Assembly: GCA_963575745.1 (NCBI GenBank)
Contig: CAUYUJ010016297.1
Location: 1 to 64,000, forward strand
DNA length: 64,000 nt
DNA from: Prorocentrum cordatum
Lineage: Eukaryota > Sar > Dinophyceae > Prorocentrales > Prorocentraceae
Direction: 5' to 3'
Each line of letters starts with the position of its first letter. Position 1 is the stretch's first letter. Both the position numbers and the translations under genes were made by a program. Below are positions 11,347-21,147 of the stretch, one piece after another. The notes under the pieces are model-generated. The model was not told the origin of the DNA. It searched no databases and worked only from the letters and a program-made list of their open reading frames with translations.

Positions 11347-11580
11347 ATGGTCTCAACCATAAAGGCTCTCAGAACATTTCTTGCAAACAGGAAAACAAAG
11401 TTTAGAACGTGTGCTGGTGACGCCTCGCGTCTTGGGTTCAGGCCGTCGAAGGTACCATTCAGGCTCATCATGAAGTGCAGTCCCCGATGGGCCCATCGCG
11501 TGCTACGTGTCCGACTTTCGTCGTCGACGAGGTTCGTGTGCAAAATAAAATACGTGTCACTCCTTTGCGGGATCTTGTAA
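11347..11580 (+). pseudogene. possible C-terminal end of AP endonuclease
   Basis: Frame 1 reads RPSKVPFRLIMKCSPRWAHRV. This could be a decayed version of the terminal 'SDHxPv' block of LINE endonucleases, with Asp-His replaced by Lys. It lies immediately 5' of the linker/RT frame, where an endonuclease tail is expected. Weak evidence. Confidence 0.25.
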
Positions 11581-12710
11581 CGGGATGGTGGACTCGTGTG
11601 CATACGATTCTCAGTGCGCTTGCCAGGCATAAATCTCGTCGCAATGGGGCATCGCAACGTCGGCGACTCGAGGCAGCATGCAGTAAGCTTGTGGAAGAGA
11701 GGCCCGACCAAATCCACCGTGTGCTGTGCGATGGAGTTGAAACGGCCTGGTCTGAATGGCTTCGATTGCTCATTGCAGTTGCTGAATGTTGAGTCCCCCT
11801 TCTGGAACGGCTAGCAGCCGAGTCAAGCAAGGTTATGAAGCGGGCGCAGAGGAGAGCTGTGTCCGAGTCGTTGGTTTCTTTCAGGGACTGGGCCGTCACC
11901 TCGGAGGCGATAGGCTGCCTCCACCGCTCCATGCGCCAGGACCCCATCCCTGCTCAGGAGCTCTGGGATAATCATACCATAATATTTCACCCTAAAGATA
12001 TCGTGGACTTCAAGACCCGTAAATGGAAGCAGCTCTGAGCTCCTCCCGCGTGTACTCCTGAGGCTCTCTTGGACGGGGTTATCGAGGTCATCAGGAAAGC
12101 TGTTCGGGTCTCGGAGGCGCTCCCTTTGATCACGGTAGAAGACCTGAGGCGGGCGCTCAAGAGCATGAAGCCTTCGACGGGGTTAGGTATCGACAGGTTG
12201 ACGCCCTGCGACCTCGAGCGGCTTCCCAACGCCGCCTTGCAGGAGCTTGCCGACCTTCTGAATGCCGCCGAACATCTGCAAGTGTGGCCGGTGCAAACGA
12301 TGGTGGTGATCTGTAAACTTTTACCCAAAGAGCTTTCAGGGGACCGTGTGATGGGCCTCATGGCCATGATTGGGCGTGTGTGGTCGTTGGCTCGCGAACC
12401 CTGGGTGAAATCCTGGACGGCGGCCTCCGAGCCGCACTGGGGCGCCGCCGCGCGCGGCAACTCGGCCCTTCAGGAGGCCGTCCGACGTGTCCTGGATGAG
12501 GAGGTGTGCTCTACTCTTGATATTGCCTACGGTCGCAGCCCCGTCGGTATCAGCTTTTTTTACGATACCATGGCTTGGCTCAAGCTGGCTGGAGCCGCGA
12601 ACAGATTGGAATTCCCTCCTACTGTACTACTACTACTCGAACTTCTGCAGTGCGCGGCGCCCCGCACGCTCAATCAGCTCTCAGCTCAATGCGTTCTCGC
12701 AGCCCTTTGA
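11475..12710 (+). pseudogene. LINE-1 linker and N-terminal half of reverse transcriptase
   Basis: One frame (frame 0) is coherent from 11475 to 12710 apart from two TGA codons, at 11790 and 12036. The linker contains RRRLEAACSKLVEERPD and KRAQRRAVSESLVSFRDW. The RT then shows KPSTGLGIDRLTP (fingers), RVMGLMAMIGRVWSLARE, a YDTMAWLKLAGAANRLEF segment that fits the first catalytic region (motif A), and LLQCAAPRTLNQ. The frame ends at 12710, where the continuation of the same domain is found in frame 1. The function would be target-primed reverse transcription; this copy is broken. Confidence 0.75.
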
Positions 12711-13716
12711 GCCCACCCAGAGCATCATACGAGGGCTGCGTTCGGGGACACGACTGGCAAGAGTAATGACGTATTTCATCATGCAACGCATCAGCACCGT
12801 CCACGTGCGCTGCAAACATATGCTTTGGGTAGACGACCTGTCGCAGGCTACCAAGGGTTCGCGGGAGGTCGCGAAGCATAACCTCATCAAGCGTATCTCT
12901 GCCACGGCGGCGGGCTTGCGGTCACAGAGCTTGTCGATCGCGCCCAAGACCGTTATCATGTGCTCCCATCACGGCGACGCGAAGGCGATCGCACGGGCGC
13001 TGAGGAGCAGAGGAATCTTTCTTACGCCTGCCAGGCAGACGTCGCACCTGGGTGTTGATCTCGGTGCTGGCAGGCGGCACGCACGCGAGCAACGCACGAA
13101 GCGCAATATCAAGCATGTTCTCAGACATCAGAAGGTTGTTCGCTACACAAGAATTATCAGGAGAGCGCAACTGAAATCTCGCCTTGACCGTCAAAGGGCA
13201 GCGTCGGCGGGCAGCTATGGATATCAGCTGCATGGAATATTCAGAACTCAGCTCACGGCATACCGACGCCGTCTTGGAGCTGCCTGCAGCGCCAAGACGA
13301 AGGGGCGCTGGCTCGCTACTTTGCTGGCCATCGAGGCGCCTTCTTTAGATCCAGCAGAGAAGCTTGCAGCAGGGATGTTCGAGCTCTGGCCTCAGCAGTG
13401 GCGCGATCAACCGCAGCTACGTGGAGCCGTCGCTCGAGCATGGCCAAAAGTTCGAGCTCATCTGGAGAGTGTTCCTGAGGCACAGCGCAGTCGACACATC
13501 CGTGGGCCGATGTCACCTATCATATCTTATATGCTTGGCGTTGGTTGGGCCCCTCAGACCCCAGCGTCTTGGGAGCCGCCAGGAGATTTCAAGTGGGAAT
13601 TCCCAGACGAGAATCGTACGGGCATTCCCGCATCAGATCATTTCCAGGGAGTTCATTGTCGACGTCAAAACTGCAGCTATGGCGCCCTTCTGGCGACAGG
13701 CCGAGCGCCACTTTGA
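12670..13716 (+). pseudogene. LINE-1 RT, catalytic half and connection
   Basis: Frame 1 continues the RT after the frame change. It has SIIRGLRSGTRLARVM, then MLWVDDLSQATKG, whose Val-Asp-Asp is the catalytic YxDD-type box, followed by a basic helical region rich in Arg and His (residues RHQKVVRYTRIIRRAQLKSR). The frame closes with TGA at 13714, by which point frame 2 has become the more plausible reading. Confidence 0.75.
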
Positions 13717-14158
13717 CGGTGAATGCCTGGGCGGAGGCATCGATACGTATTCGCTCAGGAGGTTGTTGCATCGACTTCGGAGCGTTCGACCAGGAGGCCC
13801 TCGGCTCGCGGGACTTCTTCTCAACGTAGCTGTGGGTGGTGCTTGGCTCAAGGCCAAGAAAGACGAACAGTTGTCCCGATAACGGAGTACCGAGTCGTCG
13901 TCAGTGAATATGCGGGGTACCTCACAGGATATCCATTGCGATCGTTGTGGGTGCGAGCGGGAGACGTCGCATCATCGGTATCGGAGCTGCTGCAAGAACA
14001 ATGGTTCTGCAGCTTGCACCAAGAGCGAGTGCTTGGAGGGGGGGCCAGAACACAGCACGAGATGCACAAATGTGTTTGGCTTCGCGGCCTCATTCCAGCT
14101 GCCTGGACCAAGATGCCTCCCGCTCCAGGTAATCATTGTTGGTACAGTGAAGGTTTGA
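13600..14158 (+). pseudogene. LINE-1 connection domain and zinc knuckle
   Basis: Frame 2 reads PFWRQAERHFDGECLGGG and GGAWLKAKKDEQLSR, then TAA at 13880. In the same frame beyond the stop it reads CDRCGCERETSHHRYRSCC, a CxxC...H...C zinc-knuckle arrangement (13938-14000). Such a knuckle precedes RNase H in LINE-2 of this window at the equivalent place. Confidence 0.6.
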
Positions 14159-14179
14159 ATGACGGAGTTTTCGAAGGTT

Positions 14180-14736
14180 GTCTGCCAATGGGATCTGTTG
14201 CTGCACCTACAGTCATATTCGGAGACGCCAGCGGTGGCCCAGGCACTGCTGACCCTAGATTGAGAAGAGTTGCCCTCGGGATAGCCACGGTCTCCGACTA
14301 CATCAACCCTGCCGTCGAAAGTTTCATCACAGGTCCGTTGACTGGCAGTCGGCAGGTTGTTGGACGCGGAGAACTCCGCGCCCTGTGGTTGGCTATATGG
14401 GCGAGTCAGGGCGCGATCACTTACATCACGGATTGCGAGAACGTACTCAAAGGCTGACAGGCCCAGAGGTACATCCATCACCACGGGGAGGACTGCGACG
14501 AGTGGGCTAGGATCGGCCAGTTGCTTGCACACCGATCGGCTGAGCTCGTGGAAGTCCGCTTCGTGAATTCCCACCTCACAGGCGAAGATGTCTGTCGAGG
14601 CCGTGCAGAGTCATGGCAGGTTGTGGGCAATACCATCATTGATGAGTTAGTTAGATTAGCAGCCCTCCAAGCACGGCTGCCCGAGCATGTTCGACGCGAG
14701 CTCTGGCAAGTCGAGCGGCGTGCTTATCTAGTTTGA
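14180..14736 (+). pseudogene. LINE-1 RNase H domain
   Basis: Frame 1 shows the RNase H catalytic series: FGDASGG (Asp), RGELRALWLAIW (Glu), YITDCENVLKG (Asp), then a TGA at 14455. Past that stop, in the same frame, it reads FVNSHLTGED and NTIIDELVRLAALQA, the His and Asn/Asp block. Retroelement RNase H removes the RNA template from the hybrid. The single TGA is the only interruption. Confidence 0.7.
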
Positions 14737-14812
14737 CACAGGCTGCTCCGAATTTCTGTGGATGTGCCGGCCGCGGAGGCCGAGAAGGGGGTGAAGGATA
14801 AGGCGGGTCCTC

Positions 14813-14845
14813 CTCCTCCTCCTCCTCCTCCTCCTCCTCCTCCCC
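14813..14845. repeat. (TCC)n microsatellite
   Basis: Eleven-unit TCC run 3' of LINE-1. Confidence 0.9.
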
Positions 14846-15440
14846 ATCCTCCTGCAACGTCTGTACATGCTGCACTTATGTCACGGCACCAGCTCGATGA
14901 TTCGGGTTTGAAATGCTCCGGGTGTTTTGGCACGGCCGCGCAGGCCAGAACCACCGAGTGGAAACGGTCCCCTTGTTTCTTGCCTCTGAACGGGAATGGC
15001 GAGTTTCACGCACTCCCAGTAGATCAGAAGCTACACTTAGCGGGGGACAGGGTGCACGAAAGTCATCAGATAAAGCTGAGCACGTGTCTTAGTTTGTGGT
15101 TCTGTGGGGCATGCGGGTCATTTTCCAGCAAGCGGAAGTCCGCCCTCCAGGACCGATGTCAGTTACGTGCCACTGCGATGGGTGAAGAGTATATAACGAG
15201 AATTCTTTCGAGACAATGGCCGAAGGTCTTAAGCAAGGCCGAACGGGCCAGCCGACAGGCCAACTCGAAGAAGCCCCCCATATTCCCCCCTTTAAAGCCC
15301 ATTTTCCTCACTTAGTGAACCGACATTCTCATTATCATTCCCCCAACTCCCCCAGAAAATCCACCCCCATAAGCATCACCCCTACTCGCAAAGCCGCTTA
15401 GTAAGCGCACCCCATTGACGGAGTCGAACAAGGCAGGGCT
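14846..15440. other. no gene recognised
   Basis: Open frames exist here but show no recognised domain. Confidence 0.35.
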
Positions 15441-15530
15441 GTTAAAAGAAGCGCCCAAAACCGTTTAGCAAACGCCAAATATCGGATCCGGGTGGTCTTT
15501 CCTCCCTGGAATGTAAGCAAGCCGGAGCGC
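15440..15530. repeat. dispersed repeat, pair with 55885-55970
   Basis: CCGTTTAGCAAACGCC...ATCGG...GGTCTTTCCTCCCT corresponds to GGTAAACGCC...CCGTTTAGGGAACGC...ATCGGGG...GTTTTTCCTCCCTTGAT at 55890-55965. Confidence 0.5.
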
Positions 15531-15774
15531 CTCGCCACGGCTTAAAATCCCGAATCACTCCCTCCCGTACCCCTCCCATATCCCCCCTCCCTCTCCTCCG
15601 CCTCCCCCTCGAACTCCACCCCCAGCCTGGCCAGGAGCTTGCTGCGACCTGGATCCAAAGAACATCCCTGCCGCGGCGAACGAGGGAACCCAGCGAGGCC
15701 CAGCAACAGCGAAAATGCATCAAGATCAAATTCCCTCCTAGAGTATAGGGGCCCGACCACAAGAAACCTTGCAG

Positions 15775-15926
15775 GAGAAACCCAACCTAGAGACCCCAGG
15801 ACGTCCATCGATCTTTGGCGTGGGAACGTCACGCTTTCGACAGCAAAGCCATCGAAACCCAAGAAACCCAGGGCACCCGGCAGGCAAGCAGGATGTTTCT
15901 TGGCATGGGCCTCCTCTGTAGGTATT
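15775..15926. repeat. dispersed repeat family (TTTCTTGGCATGGGCCTCC)
   Basis: GAAACCCAACC(T)...CCAGGACGTCCATCGATTTTTGG...GGGAACGTCACGC...TTTCTTGGCATGGGCCTCC. Same-strand copies lie at 45530-45680 and 60474-60613, all about 145-150 bp with matching internal order. Confidence 0.8.
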
Positions 15927-15957
15927 CATCTCTCCCCTTCCGTTTCCTCGGTTTCTC

Positions 15958-16002
15958 CCTCCTCCTCCTCCTCCTCCTCCTCCTCCTCCTCCTCCTCATC
16001 CC
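15958..16002. repeat. (TCC)n microsatellite
   Basis: TCC run within a pyrimidine-rich region. Confidence 0.9.
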
Positions 16003-16189
16003 CCGCCCCCTCCCCCCGCCCTTCCTGCCAGAGGGCGAGGGGGGTGCACCCCCGTTTCGCTCCCCAGGGATTCCAAGAAATCCTCGACGCGGCCGTCACG
16101 CCTCAGGAAGCGGTCCACGGGGAAGTCTGGGCAAAGGTGCCTGTTGTGGTAGAGCGTTTTGGCAAATGGGCAGGGCGGAGACGATCTGC

Positions 16190-16372
16190 GCAGCAGAGCT
16201 CGAGGGGGAGGAGAACGAGTAGGAGGCGGAGAAAGGCGACGACGAGGATGGGAGAACGACGGGGAAGACGAGGGTCGGAGAAAGAGGGGAGAAAGAACAA
16301 GAGAGAGACAGAGAGAAAGAGAGAGAGAGAGAGAGAAGCAGGGGGAGAGGAAGCAGGAAGAAAGAGGATAGA
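16190..16372. repeat. purine-rich GA tract
   Basis: GGAGAA/GAGAGA words with a pure (GA)n stretch near 16310-16338. Low-complexity frames only. Confidence 0.75.
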
Positions 16373-16821
16373 CCAGGGATGAGGGGGGCGAAGGAGGAGG
16401 CCAGAAAGGAGCATGGAGTGGGGGAACTCTGGGGAGGAGGCAGCTGAAGGGGAGGAAGAGGCACGCGGAATAGAAGAACGAAGCGGCGGGGGAAACGGAT
16501 AGGGAGATGAAGACGGGGGAGAACACCTCCCTGCGCAGACTTCTCGGCCCCAGATGAACGACGAAAAGAAACGGGTCTTGCGCGAGATGACATAGCGACC
16601 TTACGCGGTGATTTACGCAGGCCGCCAGCGCGGCCCACCGCGTTGAGTATGAGGGCGCTTACGCCGCGACCTTGCGCGGGAAACTGACGTGCCAAGGTCC
16701 GCGCAATCGACCGCGCTTTCTTCCGTCGCTCAGATGACGCCCCCGTCTTGGGAATGTGGATCCACGCGACCTGTCCAGGCACCCCGCCGACTGATCTCTT
16801 GGGCGTTGTCTTCCCGCGGGT

Positions 16822-16920
16822 CCTCCTCCTCCTCCTCCTCCTCCATCTCCTCCTCCTGCTCCTGCTGCTCCTCCTCCTCCTCCTCCTCCTCCTCCTCCTC
16901 CTCCTCCTCCTCCTCCTCTA
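16822..16920. repeat. (TCC)n microsatellite
   Basis: Pure TCC run with a CTGCTCCTGC interruption. Confidence 0.95.
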
Positions 16921-16921
16921 G

Positions 16922-17130
16922 AGGCCTCCCAGATGGGGTCGGACAGGGTGGGGTCGGAGGATCACGCTGCATCGGCGATGCATCGGCGATACATCGGCGA
17001 TGCACCGGCACCATCGGCGTGGAGAAATTCTGGCTCAACATCGAGCCGCATCGCCGATACATCGGCGATGCAGTGCGAGCCTCCTACCCCATCTGCTCGG
17101 ACCCCAATGTGGGAGGCCTCGAATCCTCCT
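16922..17130. mobile_element. inverted-repeat element with ATCGGCGATGC core (MITE-like)
   Basis: Ends are inverted: GAGGCCTCCCAGATGGGGTC on the left and the complement of TGGGAGGCCTC plus a GGACCCC on the right. The interior repeats CATCGGCGATGCATCGGCGAT. A second copy is nested at 62761-62975, and it shares GGGGTCGGAGGATC and CCCCATCTGCTCGGACCCC. No ORF is present, so this looks non-autonomous. Confidence 0.65.
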
Positions 17131-17165
17131 CCTCCTCCTCCTCCTCTTCCTCCTCCATTCCTTCT
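17125..17165. repeat. (TCC)n microsatellite
   Basis: Short TCC/CTT run directly after the inverted-repeat element. Confidence 0.8.
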
Positions 17166-17274
17166 CCTCATGAATAACTCCTCCCTGTCGCACCCCGAGG
17201 CCAATCGGAAAGGTGGGCCGGGCGTTTCGCCTGAGACGTCCTTACCATTTATGAGCCGGAAGCATCAAAACACT

Positions 17275-17720
17275 GGGAACATTTTCGCACATGGGTTTTC
17301 AACATGTGGCTCTCGCCTTAGCGCCGCGCACACTCGTCTAAAACTCTTGCAAGAGCTTCTCGGAGTGAGGGCGGGTCGTTTTCAAAATGCGGCTATCGCC
17401 TTAGCGCCGCGCACACTCGCTGTAAACATATGCAAAGATTTGCGGATTGAAGGCAAATCTTTTTCAACATGTGGCTGTCACCTTCGCGCCGCGCACATTC
17501 GTTTCAAACATTCGCACGAGGTTCACGAATTGAAGGCGGCTCGTTTTCAAAATGTGACTCTCGCCAAACGCCGCGCACACTCGCTTCAAAATTTGCAAAC
17601 ATTTGCAATACTTCCGCGGGTTGAGAGCGGCTCCTTGTCAAACTGTGGCTATCGCCTCAGCGCTGCGCACATTCGTTCCAAAAACTTGCCAAACGGTTTC
17701 AGTGACTCTCATGATGAAAG
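17275..17720. repeat. 82-92-nt tandem repeat, five copies
   Basis: Unit: TTTTCAACATGTGGCT(C/A)TCGCC, then GCGCCGCGCACACTCG, then an AAAC/TTGC-rich tail. The GCGCCGCGC core falls at 17321, 17404, 17486, 17568 and 17660. The period is not a multiple of three, so the 313-codon frame through it is accidental. Confidence 0.85.
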
Positions 17721-18339
17721 TACCAGAAGCGGCGATTTGGAACGAATCAGGACTGTCAGGGCGCGACAATCATGTTTATTCGCGGTGTTGAAGCCCCAGG
17801 AATGGTTTTCCAGCACGGTTCAAAATCGCCGAGACGCAACAATCAAGTTGGCTCGTGGCGCTGTCCCCCAATAGGACACTTCCTTCAGTGGAACTGAATC
17901 CGTGTAGAAGGCTGTGAAGAGGGAGCTGGGGGGAGGATGTGTTCCAATATCGTTGATGACTCTTGGGTTCACTATTCCGCTTCCTCGTCCTGCTCCTCCG
18001 CGACCATCACCGTCGAAAGCGGTGTCGCCGTTCCTCTCCTCCGACCTCTTACCCCGCCTCCTCGTTGTCCTCCTCCTGCTCGTCCTCGTCCTCGTCCTCT
18101 TTCCTCCTCTTCCTCTTTTTCCCCCCCTCCTCCTTCGCGACCATCCCCGTCGAGAGCGGTGTCGCCGTTCCGCTGCCCGCGGAAATCGCCGCCCCTGTCG
18201 GCAATGGCCCCGTCGGTTCCGCTGCGCCAGCGCCAGCGTCCTGCAGTAGCAGGGCCAGCGACCGGGCTGGGAAGAGCACGGCGAGTACCGACACGCGGCC
18301 AGCGCGCATCTCGATTTTGGCCCGCCCCCAATCGGCGGC

Positions 18340-18480
18340 GAGCCCGGGGGGGAAGTGAAAAGGGGCGGACCTTCACAGAAGGCCGGGCCTTTTGATAAGT
18401 TTCCAAAGTTTTCCTGGCAGCGCCGGAAACTTCTCAGAAGGCGCGGGGGGGTTCTGAGAAGTCCCGCCGCCTCCTGAGAC
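18340..18480. repeat. CTTCTCAGAAGGC-motif repeat
   Basis: GCCCGGGGGGGAAGTGAAAAGGGGC...CACAGAAGGCCGGGCC...CTTCTCAGAAGGC. A related block is at 33665-33835. The CTTCTNAGAAG palindrome recurs at 46.3-46.6 and 50.0 kb. Confidence 0.55.
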
Positions 18481-18554
18481 GGCCATTTCTTTTTCGCCCC
18501 CCCCCGTTCGCCGCCGACCCCGGGTGAAAAGAGAAAAAGTTGCACGCGAGCAGA

Positions 18555-18690
18555 AACGTTCGGTGGTCCGCGCGGATTCGTCGGATCAGCGTTGAAACCC
18601 CCGGTGGCCCAAGCGCGCGGAACGCGCCAGGGAAAGCGCCGCCTCTGGATGGGGATGGCATGGCCTATGGGCCCTAACGCCCAGAGAAAG
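18555..18690. repeat. partial hairpin-family copy
   Basis: GGTCCGCGCGGATTCGTCGGATC followed by a GCGCGGAACGCGCCAGGG inner palindrome, as in the elements at 44707-45506. The second arm is degraded. Confidence 0.45.
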
Positions 18691-18789
18691 AAAATCAAAG
18701 AGAGAGAAAGGGAGAGACACAGAGAGACAGAGAGAGAACAAAAAAAACATAAAAACAAACAACAACAAAAAAACGAGAGACACACAGTC

Positions 18790-19745
18790 GTCTTGTATAC
18801 ATGGATGAAGCATATACGCAGACAAGGGCGCTCGCGGCCGCCAGATCCATCGCAGGCCGCAACAGCTTCCGCTCCGCCAGGCCAGCGCAACCAATCACAT
18901 CAGCATCAACCTTGGAGTGAGTACAGATCCGATAAATAGCTCCCAAATCGGCTCCAGCGATCGCCAAGATGTCAATAGTGGTGGGTTCCTCCAGCGCGAA
19001 GACGTTCCACTTCGCGGCGCTGTCCACGGCGGTCGATACTTCGAGATGCTGCACCACGATATCGAACGCCCACTTCTTCGCTGTCCTGGCATGATGCGTA
19101 GCAAGAAAGATGCCGTCTCCAGGCGTCCTGAACACTTGAAGGGAAGAGTGTCGGCCCCCTCCATCGCGGCTAGGCCCAAGGATACTCATGCACATGAATG
19201 CTTTGACGGTCCCCATCAAGTAGCTTCGCAATGGTCTGTCATTCTCTGAACGAAACGCCGGGCGATCGCGCAAGTGTTTGAGCTTGCTCCAGCCGCCCCC
19301 ACATCCACCTCCTCCGCCATCGCCCCCACCTCCATCTTCTCCACCGTCTCCTTGATTGGCGTCGTCGTCGGGGCCGTCTGCAGGACCATCCTGGTCGCGC
19401 TCAGCCCCTCCTGGGCCGCCCGAACCACCTGCGCCGCCGCCGCCTCCGAGGTCGTCGTCGTCTGGGTCATCGCCAGCGCTGCGCGCGTGGTCCACGCCGC
19501 CCAAGACGCGTCGCATCTCGTAAACACCATTCTCGAATGTCTGTCTGGTACACTGCACGCAAGGGACCAAGGATTTGCAGTGCTTCCATGTGCGTGCGGG
19601 ATCAAATCCAGGAACGAGCTTCATGAGAATATCATATTCTTCCAAAGTCTGAGCCAAACGGTGCGATGGGTCAGCCCATGCCCACGTACACGAGCGGGCA
19701 TGTGTGAATGTTCGAAAAGCCTTGACATGAGATCCTCAGGGGTCT
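18790..19745 (-). CDS. unknown protein fragment with Gly/Asp-rich insert
   Basis: Open minus-strand frame beginning before TTG 19657 and reaching to about 19745, so no reliable start is visible; the first ATG is at codon 12 (ILMKLVPGFDPARTWKHC). It contains two CxxC-like pairs (CKSLVPCVQCT), an Asp/Gly/Ala-rich low-complexity stretch of about 65 residues, then an ordered-looking part (LRSYLMGTVKAFMCMSIL, AKKWAFDIVVQHLEVSTAVD). Beyond about 18790 the frame runs into antisense simple sequence and is not protein-like. I recognise no family. It could be a host exon or a retroelement gag remnant. Confidence 0.3.
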
Positions 19746-19749
19746 AGGG

Positions 19750-21147
19750 TGTCTGCATGTCCTGAGCGGCTTAGATGCAACCCCAAGCGTGAACGACGAG
19801 CCCGATCAATTTTCACGCGCTCCTGGAAATCGGCAGAGCGCTACGTTCATCGGGCCCCAGGACCAGCATCTGCATCGACTCCCCACTCTTTCTCCCGCGC
19901 CACACCTATGCTGGGCAAGATATGAGAACAAAGGCGTTTGTTTGACAACATGCTGCATGTTATTTCAGACCCCGGTCAACAACACGGCGAGGCCCCCCCT
20001 TGCGGAATGCGCCCAAGCTTGTCAGGTTAGACCCGCCCCAACACCAATTCAACGCAATGCAGCGCTAAATGCTCTGGCGGGGGGCCGGCGGACGGAGAGG
20101 GGGGGGCGCTCAAGGCGGGGGGCGCGGAGGATAAGGGCGAGGGAAGGTGGGGGAAGAGGAGGGCGGGGGGGGCCCAACTGATGCAGACCTCTTCAGTGTT
20201 TGATTTTCGAAGCCTGGCCGCTCCTTCGCTGGCGCAGTCGCCCAAGGGCGTCAACTTGACGGGGCCGACTTCTCTCTGCAGAGCGGGCGACGCATTGGGC
20301 CCAACTGGCCACGTTGCCACAGCGCGCGCGATGTCTCGAACCAATCCCGAAAGGCCCCCTCGGAACAGGATCGCGCCGCCCGCCCGGGCAAGTGTCATAT
20401 TGGGCGAGTGCCCGCCGCGCAACCCCAGGCTCGCCCAATCGACTCAGTAACCGCGGAATCTGATCCAAATATTGGATCTGCTGCGATGCTAAGTGGCGCA
20501 CCACCGAACCGACCCTTGCACTTGTTGCGAGATGTCCGTGGGCAACGCAAAGCAAACGACCGCGCGCGCTGCGATTGGCCTCTCCCGGCGGCGGGCTGGA
20601 ACAAATTCGCGAAACGAATATTTTTGTTGTTGTTGATTTGCGTGTTTCTTGCCTACGCGTTCGTTTTGCACCGCCCGCGCAATGCAACTCGCCGGCCACC
20701 TGGGCGGCAAGCAAGCTAGACTGGCACGCTTAAGATACCCCACCCCCCCCCCGATCCACCCGCGGGCGCGGGGCAATGAGGAGCGCGAGGAAAAGGAAAG
20801 AAGCGCTGGCGTTGATTATGCTTGCTTGGCAATACATGTATACGTTAATGCTTTCGCACGTGACTAAACATGGTCAGCCCTCTTGAAAACCTCGCGGGGC
20901 CTCCCGGTGGCCTCTCGAGGCTGCCTGGGGGCGCCTTGGAAAGCCCTCGGGAACATGGGGCCGGTGGGGGGGGGCGGCCGCTTCAGCCCAGCTGGCTGGT
21001 CGGGCCTGGAAGCGCTGCTGTGAGCCCCCCCCTCCTCCCCCTATCTCGCTCTGGTCGCTGGCCCCTCGGAGTTTGGCCCCGAGCGACGTTTGCAACAGAC
21101 GGCCGGACGCGGTCGAGACGCTGGTCGCTGGACGGGTTCGCGAGGCC
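19750..21147. other. no gene recognised
   Basis: Several overlapping frames without recognisable domains. 20080-20170 is G-rich and includes long G runs. Confidence 0.35.

Larger units (their letters stand above)
11347..14740 (+). mobile_element. LINE-1: decayed non-LTR retrotransposon
   Basis: Plus-strand succession of a possible endonuclease tail, a linker, RT, zinc knuckle and RNase H spread over all three frames. The RT palm motifs and terminal RNase H define a LINE-type element. It is interrupted by in-frame stops and at least two frame changes, so this copy should not be autonomous. It lacks a recognisable complete AP endonuclease and ORF1, suggesting 5' truncation, the usual fate of LINEs. 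A short (TCC)n tract begins about 80 nt after the last codon. Confidence 0.8.

Noticed and set aside
12575-13852. TTGGCTCAAG at 12575-12584 and 13843-13852 as spliced-leader relics
   Set aside because: Only ten bases match, and both lie inside LINE-1 coding domains.
16933-17874. 313-codon plus-strand frame
   Set aside because: It crosses a MITE-like element, (TCC)n and an 82-nt tandem whose period breaks the frame.
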